Both the position numbers and the translations under genes were made by a program. Below the pieces are notes generated by a model. That model was not told the origin of the DNA and made no database searches. It saw only the letters and a program-made list of their open reading frames with translations. From Amphiura filiformis (Eukaryota; Echinodermata; Ophiuroidea; Amphilepidida; Amphiuridae), in contig NC_092647.1 in assembly GCF_039555335.1 (NCBI RefSeq), positions 13,416,094 through 13,480,093 of the forward strand: a DNA stretch of 64,000 nt, read 5' to 3'. Position 1 is the first letter of the stretch. The number at the start of each line of letters is the position of its first letter. This document shows positions 57,701 to 64,000 of this stretch, in pieces.

Positions 57701-58595
57701 GTCAACAACTTCACCTCATGCAGCTCAGTCACCATCATTCGTCTTCCCCTCTTCTCTCCCATGCTCTCGGGTTTTTTTTACCATCGCCATTGCTGAATCA
57801 TCCTCCCCGGCTTCATCAGTTCATGAAAAATTTTGGAAATAGTGTTTTTTTGTTATGTACCAAAAGTACCAAAAAAGAATTGCCAAAAAATCACTTTTTG
57901 GTGATTTTCGTCATAATTGTTTTTACACCAAATCTGTATTTATATTCAGATACCTTGATGTCTTGCCGTTTAAAAATGTATACTTTTATACGCCTTGCGT
58001 GAATAATTACACAATTAATGGCACTTTTACTACAGTGCATGTCCGAGACTGAGAGTACACACCTTAATAATTTCATCGATTTGTGTTTATTTTTCTCACT
58101 CAAACAGATCACCACTCACCAACACCAGCTTCCAGCGGATTTCCGTGGATCTCTTCAGCCACAAATCTTTCCTGCCAAGCTAACTCACCACCGCTCTCTG
58201 ACCACGAAAGCATATACCATACATCAGCTGGTCCCCGACCACGCAAAAAGCGCAAACCATATACCAAGTATCAAACATTCGAACTTGAAAAGGAGTTCCT
58301 TTACAACATGTACTTGACGCGCGAACGAAGACTGCACATTTCTAGAGTGCTGACCCTAACAGAAAGACAGGTCAAGATTTGGTTCCAAAACCGCAGAATG
58401 AAGCTGAAGAAGACACGAGCAAAGGAAGACAACAGCGATAGGTCTACTGACACACTACATCACCTTCATCATCGTCACACACCTCCCCACCATCAGATAA
58501 TGCCGTCCCATCACGTGAAGCTTGAATCGTCAGCGACTGGAGGAGAAGAAGATTTACATCGTTCAAAACATGAGCAGTATTCTATCCTTGTATAA
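40315..58595 (+). CDS. Hox11/13: Posterior Hox (AbdB-class) homeodomain transcription factor, two coding exons, probable Hox11/13
   Basis: Sequence-specific nuclear DNA-binding regulator of posterior axial patterning. Exon 1 is 40315-40822 and ends at a consensus donor (AG|GTAAGA). Exon 2 is 58108-58595 and starts after AAACAG. The single base left by exon 1 (G) plus AT from exon 2 makes an Asp codon, so the junction is in phase and gives a 331-residue protein. The homeodomain is residues 214-273 (58239-58418), with Tyr at position 8, Phe at 20 and the WFQNRR recognition helix (Trp48, Gln50, Asn51, Arg53). The N-terminal half is low-complexity (His, Ser, Pro, Asn) with no classic YPWM; an isolated GFPW lies about 30 residues before the homeodomain. 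The tail is His-rich (about residues 287-305). RKKRKPYTK and the absence of a PBX motif favour paralogy group 11-13; Hox9/10 is the alternative. The 17.3-kb intron is unusually repeat-rich. Confidence 0.87.
41128..41210 (+). mobile_element. Retroposon 3' tail followed by TTTA repeats, in Hox intron
   Basis: GTAAAGCGCTTTGAGGCTG and AAAGCGCTATATAAATAT form the conserved 3' tail seen on many animal SINEs and LINEs, followed by (TTTA)n. No tRNA-like promoter boxes were found upstream, so only the tail is supported. Confidence 0.55.
41297..41338. repeat. Three 14-bp repeats of AATTGTAATTACAT
   Basis: An AT-rich tandem about 475 bp into the Hox intron. Each unit carries GTAATTAC, a homeodomain-type core (TAATTA). 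The third unit is diverged. Confidence 0.7.
41339..42757. other. Hox intron sequence, nothing recognised
   Basis: Unremarkable AT-rich sequence with one inverted repeat, TTTCGTTCTG..CACTGGTGCACCAGAACGAAA, at 41649-41681. No gene. Confidence 0.35.
42758..42921. mobile_element. Small TIR element (CAGGGTTG ends) in Hox intron
   Basis: About 160 bp bounded by CAGGGTTGCC and CAACCCTG. CAGGGTTG-type ends recall hAT MITEs, but the flanking 8 bases match only partly (TAAATAAC/AAAACAAC). Confidence 0.45.
43433..43880. repeat. Tandem duplication in Hox intron
   Basis: AATCTAAAGTCGTATCTTTTCG and GATGAATAAGAAAATCA.GAGTGTTTGATAGAT... to CAGTCTTCCGAATTTGATAA occur twice (from about 43437 and 43684). The second copy is interrupted by the element at 43884. 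Confidence 0.85.
43884..44274. mobile_element. 391-bp PIF/Harbinger-like MITE with a TAA duplication
   Basis: Ends AGCCCGATCCTGACTCCAC and its inverse. TAA flanks both sides (43881-43883, 44275-44277). The empty site is visible in the first copy of the duplication (GATAAAGTAATGCTGTAA at about 43668). Interior CGCAGCGCGATGCGATGC words are mirrored. Confidence 0.82.
44990..46350. repeat. Tandem repeat rich in AGGTCA/GGGTCA hexamers
   Basis: About ten units of 70-150 bp, each with GGGCATGAAACTTGGTGGGT, ACAGTCAACATTTGGAGTCA, then CCAGGGGTCATCTGAGGTCA. Nuclear-receptor-like half-sites occur in direct orientation throughout. Confidence 0.88.
47013..47505. repeat. 128-bp tandem repeat, nearly four copies
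   Basis: The unit begins GTAGGTCTGACGAAAAGGTC and includes CACCCACCAAGTTTGAGCTC and TTGACCTATGACCTCTTAAC. GTAGGT recurs at 47141, 47269 and 47397. Confidence 0.93.
47778..48835. repeat. 75-bp minisatellite, about 14 copies, in Hox intron
   Basis: The unit includes CAGAATAATGTGATGAAACT, ATCATCACAATAACATAAAC and TTGCTCCCAACTATATCTGG. One copy is partly deleted at 48540-48550. The period of 75 opens an artefactual 25-residue repeat on the minus strand. Confidence 0.95.
48836..49454. other. Hox intron sequence, nothing recognised
   Basis: An inverted pair around 48896-48975 (ATAGGGATTTGAACAAA...TTTGTTCAAATCCCAATT) suggests a small hairpin element. No gene. Confidence 0.4.
49455..49730. mobile_element. 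Hairpin element in Hox intron
   Basis: Arms TTTTGATCATTAACATATGA, TTTCCGAAGAAATCATCAAA and TGAGAC are mirrored on the right (GTCTCA...TTTTGATGATATCTTCGGAAA...ATATGTTAATGA). Non-coding. Confidence 0.65.
50005..50194. mobile_element. 190-bp hairpin element in Hox intron
   Basis: GGCCCAATTTCTCGAAACTT and GGCTAG at the left are mirrored by CTAGCCATGCTTCGAGAAAC and CGGCCC at the right. Confidence 0.65.
50284..50360. promoter_or_regulatory. Cluster of five POU octamer motifs in Hox intron
   Basis: ATTTGCAT occurs at 50284, 50310, 50318 and 50339, and its inverse ATGCAAAT at 50349, all exact. The last two lie in a perfect 26-bp palindrome (50335-50360). Function as an enhancer is inference. Confidence 0.5.
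50740..50890. mobile_element. Diverged fragment of the AACGTTTT MITE family
   Basis: Contains TTGCCAGAATGTTCAACATA, GTCGGGTTTATAAG and AAAACGTTC-like words as in 31774-32462, without intact ends. Confidence 0.45.
50945..51219. mobile_element. Left part of a split fold-back element
   Basis: GGGGCAAGGACTGCAACTAC and its inverse form the arms. Similarity to 24356-24617 stops at CCCCAATGC and resumes at 54292 (CTATAATTTTTGAGAAAA), so about 3.07 kb is inserted. Confidence 0.7.
51220..54287. mobile_element. About 3.07-kb element with CpG-rich minisatellite TIRs, inserted in a fold-back element
   Basis: The ends TATGGCACGC and GCGTGCCATA begin two inverted arms of about 265 bp (51220-51490, 54036-54287). 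Each arm is a run of about 21-bp units containing ACGTCGAGAATGAAA-type sequence and ends at GAAGCGCCCTCTATAG. The interior has no transposase frame; it holds a dispersed repeat (53040-53535). Confidence 0.62.
53040..53535 (-). repeat. Inverted copy of the CACCCAAAGACCCC dispersed repeat
   Basis: On the minus strand it reads GACGCGTATGTAGGGC.. to TCAGCCCTACACC, matching 33115-33600. Reading frames in it are by-products. Confidence 0.78.
54712..54945 (+). repeat. ATTT, CATT and CAGT tetranucleotide runs
   Basis: ATTT repeats at 54716-54808, CATT at 54851-54880 and CATT/CAGT at 54906-54937. Confidence 0.95.
55318..55428. mobile_element. Hairpin element with a TTAGGG-like core
   Basis: CCTTCATGTAATT (55318-55330) and its exact inverse (55416-55428) flank GGTTAGGG, TTTAGGG and GGATTAGGGTT words (55344-55403). 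An interstitial telomere-like repeat carried by a small inverted-repeat element. Confidence 0.65.
55903..56134. mobile_element. 230-bp TIR element in Hox intron
   Basis: ACACTGTAAAAATT and AATTTTTGCAGTGTTT ends. Internal repeats of ACGTGTTTAGAAAC/GACACGTTTAGCAAC. Confidence 0.65.
56150..56470. repeat. Relative of the central part of the 18664-19334 fold-back element
   Basis: AAAAGCCG.CCATCATTTGAAA, GACCTTTCGTATTGAAGATA and two CCAAAAGA.C.ACAAATTT..GGTGTTTT blocks are shared with 18940-19080. Confidence 0.6.
56471..58107. other. 3' end of the Hox intron, no gene
   Basis: Two similar CT-rich blocks (57225-57310 and 57725-57805, CGTCTTCCCCTCTTCT...TTTTACCATCGCCA) surround a repeat with GCAGCTCCAAAAGACCCCC words (57400-57600). 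Frames here look fortuitous. Confidence 0.45.
58108..58595 (+). CDS. Hox11/13: Hox gene coding exon 2 (homeodomain and C-terminus)
   Basis: Starts after the pyrimidine-containing acceptor TTTTTCTCACTCAAACAG. Encodes a 44-residue linker, the 60-residue homeodomain (58239-58418) and a 58-residue tail ending in a TAA at 58593-58595. The homeodomain opens [20 protein letters not shown] and ends [11 protein letters not shown]. All helix-3 DNA-contact residues are present and there is no frameshift. Confidence 0.95.
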
Positions 58596-59247
58596 AGTTT
58601 AAGATGTTGCTTGGAAGACAGACTCTCTATTTATTTATTTAACAGTGTAAACCAAGAAAAATGACTAAATGTTGTCTTTTCTAGCCTCACATTATTGTAA
58701 CGTGTTTATGTACATTCCCGATTAAAATCATTTGAGGGTATCTGATGCGAATGATCCAAAAAGATATTGTTCCGATTATCATGTATTGCATTAAATGTTT
58801 GGCTTACAAGTTACAGTTTGCAGGGTTAACCAACATTCTGACGTCAGGTTCCTGGAAAGGTTTTAGATATTTTGTTCGTTAATATTAGCAGTGTGTGAAA
58901 TAACAAATTTAAGAAAGTTTTAAGAAATTCAAATAATTCACTTTCAGCTCCACTTGTCTTGTGGTTCTGGTGATATGTGTCAAAATATGGAAAACAATAC
59001 TAATATAATAAATGTCGTCACGTTTTGACCTCAAAGCTGGTACCGCAACTTTTTCTACAGAACTGTCAGTGCAATATTTGTATTTTTTGACTGATTTCAC
59101 TAAAAAAATGGTAGATGTAAAAGACAGAAAAACAGAAACTGCGGAAATCACAGATATCACAGAAATTTGAAATGTTGTCATTTGGTGAGTTAGCAAATAG
59201 CACAGTTACCTTTTAAACGTAATCTTGTGATTTTTATGTTGATGTAT
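58596..59247. other. 3' flank/UTR of the Hox gene
   Basis: AT-rich sequence with an ATTAAA at 58721. No further coding exon was seen. Confidence 0.4.
58721..58726 (+). terminator. Candidate poly(A) signal (ATTAAA) of the Hox gene
   Basis: ATTAAA lies 126 bases after the Hox stop codon, in AT-rich DNA followed by a GT-rich stretch. It is the first recognisable poly(A)-signal variant downstream; a more distal signal may be used instead. Confidence 0.3.
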
Positions 59248-59590
59248 TGGGCTATTCCAGAAAATAGGTGCACCCCTATATAGAGGAGTAAATTTTCAAT
59301 CAAAGAAATGTCCGGATTTCTATGTTTGCTTTCTGAAAACGACTGGATTTCCAGTTGCCAATGTTACTGGAAAAAGCTTGGAAATCCAATTAAATGAAGG
59401 GAAAATCACGGAAATGACCAAAATGAGCTCTTAAATTGAGGATTTCTGATGTTGAACTATTTTTCTGCCGGATTTTTTTTACCTTTGGACACTTTAAAAG
59501 TCTGGATTTCCAACTGCCTCGATTGAACAAAAAGTCCGGAAATCCGAACTGCTCTATAGGGGGTGTGCATCTATTTTCTGGAATAGCCCA
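59248..59590. mobile_element. 343-bp MITE (GGGCTATTCCAGAAAATA ends)
   Basis: TTGGGCTATTCCAGAAAATA and its inverse at the ends. GGATTTCC and GGAAATCC words are repeated inside. A copy lies at 60725-61068 with the interior in the opposite orientation. Confidence 0.78.
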
Positions 59591-60724
59591 TTGGCAATGT
59601 TTGTGCTTTTAATTAGCGGGGGATGAACTTTTACAGAGTTCAAAATTGATAACTTACCATATTTTAACTCTCTAAATGACCCGTCCCACTCCAAAATACA
59701 AACATCACATCAACTTAACACGTTACATCCCAACTTTACCAGACATAACTCTTTAAAGGTAATAACTCACCATATTTGGACTCTCTATTAAAATGACCCT
59801 CATCCACTTCTAAGTACAAACATCCCCAATATATCAACATAACACCAACACATCATATCTCCCCAACCATCATGATATTCTGTTAAAAAGTAATATATTA
59901 AACTCCATTGATATTGAATTGCTAACTCACAAAATTGCAACTCTTTTAAATGTCTATTTCGTTTTCTGTGTTTAATACACATGCCGGAGAATCATAATCA
60001 AACCGGGCAATTGAAAACTGATATTTCTATTCATGAATTATTCATAATTAATTATCAACCAATAATTTTGCAAAGTATCCAAGTTGGTCGTATTAGGGGA
60101 TTTCCCTCACAACGCTGTAAGTTCAACAAGTACGCTACACCAGGGTACCCCGATATGCCGATTGAGTGTTCGGAAAACAAAGAGGATGCTAGTATAATAG
60201 TACAGCGGGCTTAAGATGTTTTAATTAATCACAAAGTAATTAATTACACTGTCAAATTGACACGTTTCAAGCTGTTAGTCAGTACCGCATTGCGTATCAG
60301 GAAGTTTGCTCACTTTAATTTCATCTCAGTCATGTATTCAAATGATTTTTTTGTTATATCAATCCAATAATTATTTCTAAAAGCGATCATCACTAAATCG
60401 TTAGAACATTAAACGTATACATGCATGGTATAGTGTTCTAAGAAAGTTATACGTGTTGAAAACATTTTGCTATAAAGACATTTATGTGGAGGGTATTTCA
60501 TAACTTTCCAAAGCATAACTATTATATTATACGTTTTGAGGTACCATGTATACCAAGTGCTCAAACGTTGATAAAACGTACAAGAAAGGTTTTGAAATTC
60601 GTATCCGTATAAATTGATGTTTGTAAAATACATATAGTTTGCAACAAAGTATCAAGAAACAAATAAATTATATCATATCATTATTATTATGATGAAATAT
60701 TGTATAGAGCTCCATTTGCGAACA
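59591..60724. other. AT-rich sequence between two MITE copies
   Basis: Repeated ATAACTCACCATATTTGGAC-like words at 59650-59800 suggest a short diverged duplication. No gene. Confidence 0.35.
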
Positions 60725-61068
60725 TTGGACTATTCCAGAAAATAAATACACGCCCCCTAATATGTATCAGTGCTATAGGAGTTCGGATTTCCGGACTTTT
60801 TGTCTATTCGTGATTTTTGGAAATCCAGACTTTGAAAGTGTCCAAAGGCAAAAAAAAAAAATCCCGCAGAAAAGTAGCTCAAAATCAGAAATCCTCAATT
60901 TGAGAGCTCATTTTGGACATTTCCGTGATTTCTCCAAGCTTTTTCAAGTAAAATTGGCAACTGGAATTCCAGTCGTTTTCAGATCAGAAAGCAGTCTTGG
61001 AAATCCAGATATTTCTTTGCTTGAAAAGTTACTCCTCTAGCATGTATAGGGGTGTGCACTTACTTGGT
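60725..61068. mobile_element. Second copy of the 59248 MITE, interior reversed
   Basis: The left end GGACTATTCCAGAAAATAAA is intact; the right end decays after GGGGTGTGCAC. Internal order (CTCAATTTGAGAGCTCATTT) is the inverse of the first copy. Confidence 0.72.
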
Positions 61069-61268
61069 CAAAGTGTTTCTATAATTAATATGTATTATAT
61101 AGTCCAGCCATCCTAATTTGCTTATTTTCATATTTAATTAACGTTTATGAAAATTAGCTCACGTCACTTTGATCATCAGCGTATAATTTGCCCTCCTCAA
61201 AATAATAATCTGTTTAAAACATGCTCAGAACAATTTCCTAATTTCCAGAAAATGTCTCATATGACACC

Positions 61269-61527
61269 TTAAAGAGGAAGTCTCGCCAGAGCAATTCTTC
61301 TAGGGTGAACCAGTGATCCAAACCTGCCTGGTTATCTAATTAATCAGCAACAAAGTTATCTGTGAATATTACAGATAGGGCCTACTAATTGATGTATTAA
61401 TTTTAATGTTATTGCATCAATTAGCACAGTCAAATTTAGAGATAACCTTGTTACTGATTAATTTGATAACCAGGCAGGTTTGGTTCACCCCGCCAGAAGA
61501 ACTGTTCTGATGGGGCTTCCTCTTTAA
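61269..61527. mobile_element. 259-bp MITE
   Basis: TTAAAGAGGAAGTC at the left and the inverse GGCTTCCTCTTTAA at the right. Inner arms share CCTGCCTGGTTATC and GATAACCAGGCAGG. Confidence 0.78.
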
Positions 61528-61806
61528 CGCTAAGTAAAATTCATACAACGTTTTTGTAGCCTTTGGTGAATATGGCCAGCGGATAGGAACGTGGACAATG
61601 GTGGACGGTTTAGTTTGGATAGCCTATATCGTTGACGATTGGATTTTCATGCAAAAGTTGATGTTTTGTTTTACAGAAGCAACAATTTTAGTGAATCTTA
61701 AACCAATGTGTCGAAATGATGTGTTTTTAATGACTTCAGGAAAGTCCACGTCCCTAAATATGCATTATGATAAAGTAAAAGTCATTAGGAAAATCTGGTT
61801 GAATAA

Positions 61807-62077
61807 GGGAACGTTCACAAACACTTGTTAGGGGGGGCCTGATGCAAAAACATTTTATCGCGAAAAATTTTCGCCCTCCACCCCCTTTACAGACCTCGGA
61901 AATTTCAGCCCCCCTTTTTTTTTTTTTTTTTATGGGTCAACCCCATAGAAAAGCATATAAACTCAATTTTCCCAGGAAAATTTGTGAAATTGTGGTCATT
62001 TTTTTCAGGCCCCGGTCAAAAATTTTCAGCCCCCCTTTTTGCATCAGCCCCCTAACAAGTGTTTGTGAACGGTCCCT
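61807..62077. mobile_element. 271-bp inverted-repeat element
   Basis: AGGGAACGTTCACAAACACT and TTGTTAGGGGG at the left are mirrored by CCCCCTAACAAGTGTTTGTG and AACGGTCCCT at the right. Confidence 0.7.
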
Positions 62078-62499
62078 AACTCAATTTGAGAGCTATAATA
62101 CTATTACCATGATTACAATAGTATCAAAACGAGGATCAGCTCCTTTTTTTCCTGATTATTTTATTAGACATGAAACTATATATTTTTCATTATGCTCTTG
62201 GTGTTTTTATCATTATATAATGTGAATGTTTACAAGATAATTATACAAGTTTCCTTAAATATGTTTCATATTGTAATGCCAACAATGGACTTTGCTGAAA
62301 GGGGCCCAGTTCAAAGAGGTCCCTCTCAAGTCATATCACAGAAAAATATAATCATAAAAGACCGGAACATAATTATGAAATGTGTCTTTGTCTTTGTTTG
62401 TCTTCATGGTTTTAATTCAATTATTATGAGAATATATCTGTAGGCATTTTGTTTAATTTTTCTTTGTTTTGTAGAAAAACAAAAAGTCCCACATTTTCT

Positions 62500-62725
62500 C
62501 GAGTGATTATAAATTGGGTTGTGCGTGATCAATAAATCAATCGACAGATTTAGCGTCCGATTCAATTCATAATAATAATTAGTCAATCGATGAATCAACC
62601 GTTCAATCACCTAATCAATCGAACAAGTATTCATCAATCAATACATTGTTGTTAAATCAATCAATCGACCCCAATCAAACGATAAACCAATCAACTAGTA
62701 ATTCGAGCAAGTATTCGATCGATCA
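62500..62725. repeat. Degenerate AATC tetranucleotide tract
   Basis: AATCAATCGA and TCAATCAAT words recur over about 220 bp, strongly diverged. Confidence 0.65.
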
Positions 62726-64000
62726 ATCAATCGGTGGCTAAATTACAATGTTCGATTGCTTTTAATTAATCAGACCGATATTCTGATTGAAAAAATTACC
62801 CTGGTTCATATGCCTCCGTACGACTGAAACCTACATTAAATTTTTTGGATTAAAAAAATATTGTCCTGTTTTGCCAAATGAATGTATGATAGCATACCGT
62901 AAAACCTCGTCTACAAGCATATAGAGTGCTTCTGATGAAAGCTAAATTAATCCAAACGCCCTTATGGAATTTGAGCAAATAAATTACAGAACCAAGCATA
63001 TATACAAACAAGTATTATTTTAAAGACCAATCTATTGTATTGGTATATTTACGCATATATCGTATTATTTTAGCTTTAATCAAAAACTCTATATAGGGTA
63101 CGTGCAGGTAATACCGGATCTTTAAAGGTGAACCTCATTGAAAATAAAGTTATATATCAATGGAAAGCTTATGATGTCAGGAAGCAGAAAAGAATATTTT
63201 TTATTTGCATAGCGTACCAGGCTAGACATAATCTCCATGCAAAGATTGGATTTTGGCACCCCCCCTAAATTACAAAACGAAATCGTTCAAATTGGGCGCT
63301 TTCGTTGATGACGTCAGGCCAGGGACACACAGTTACTTCCGGGTTTGATTGTAAACACAATGTCCGTGTATTACTGTGGCATGCATCGGGCCAATGCACG
63401 AATTCAGTCATTGTCAACTTACTTTACATGAAAAATATCTTCAATAAAATAAGAATAATATGAAGGAAATATCATGATCAAATTAAGAATGAAGTTCCTG
63501 AATAGAGTGTGTGGATTTAAAAATGGGAAAAGTGCTGGCCGGGGTGATTTGGGATAGGCCAAGCCATCCACGATATGCATAGGGAATATTACAGTAAAGC
63601 ACGAAGAGCGAAGATTCGCCGAAGAACCGGAATGAAAACAGATTACAAAAAATAACTGCTAGTGCTACCAGTTCAGATCGTCACACCAAGTTGAGATGAA
63701 CTTATCACAATGAGAAAATGAAGGAATAGAATAAGGTACATGTACAGGATTTTTCAATTATTTCTTAGCTTTACAACCGGTCATGTATGATAGGCGAACT
63801 TGTAGATACATACGGGATGAGCTCAGTGACTGACTGAGTCTCACTACGCCGAGTGTTCATTATCCGCGACTGTACTGTACTTGCAGACAAAATGACCAAT
63901 TTGATATTCACATTCTGATATTTCCAACTTATTGCTACTTCATCAGCAAAATTTATTCCTGTAAATGTTCCAAATATAAGGGAACGAGTGATCAAATTTG
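62726..64000. other. Right end of the window, nothing recognised
   Basis: Unique sequence with one short frame from ATG at 63360 (SVYYCGMHRANARIQSLSTYF) that resembles no family I know. No clear splice signals or repeats. Confidence 0.35.

Noticed and set aside
57055..58002. Frames of 132 and 144 residues before the Hox exon 2
   Set aside because: Their composition follows CT-rich repeats and A-rich tracts; no family motif and no splice relation to the Hox exons.
63360..63431. Short frame MSVYYCGMHRANARIQSLS as a first exon
   Set aside because: Only 23 codons, no donor in frame and no recognised domain. Left as unassigned.

Overview
This is animal nuclear DNA: introns with GT/AG junctions, AT-rich intergenic sequence, LINE and Penelope-like retroelement fragments, many inverted-repeat transposons, and a posterior (AbdB-class) Hox gene. 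The homeodomain ([42 protein letters not shown]) most resembles ambulacrarian Hox11/13-type proteins, so a hemichordate or echinoderm is the best guess; the species cannot be fixed from the sequence.

Layout. 1-4400: a 32-bp satellite continuing beyond the left edge. 4939-11975 (+): a four-exon gene for a GT14 beta-1,6-N-acetylglucosaminyltransferase (GCNT/core-2 type), with a LINE and several inverted-repeat elements in its introns. 11976-19980: a LINE remnant, two related satellite arrays with a nested MITE, a 597-bp tandem duplication and a cluster of fold-back elements. 19989-23781 (-): a second copy of the same four exons in opposite orientation, carrying two single-base frameshifts, with a Penelope-like fragment upstream of its last exon and large microsatellites in its introns. 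24067-31770: an AAT microsatellite, then a 33-bp satellite related to the first. 31774-39900: dispersed repeats and MITEs, no gene seen. 40315-58595 (+): the Hox gene, two coding exons joined in phase over a 17.3-kb intron that holds several transposon-like elements, three tandem arrays and an octamer-motif cluster. 58596-64000: 3' flank with MITEs and simple repeats, no gene recognised.

Genes. The glycosyltransferase pair is a tail-to-tail inverted duplication with the same exon phases and nearly identical intron edges. The plus copy reads open throughout (472 aa) and should be a Golgi type II membrane enzyme of O-glycan branching. The minus copy looks like a pseudogene, and its stop codon lies inside a transposon terminus. 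The Hox protein (331 aa) is a DNA-binding regulator of posterior patterning. Nothing suggests the two loci work together.

Most remaining long reading frames are by-products of tandem repeats with periods divisible by three (33 bp, 75 bp, trinucleotides) and are not annotated as genes.
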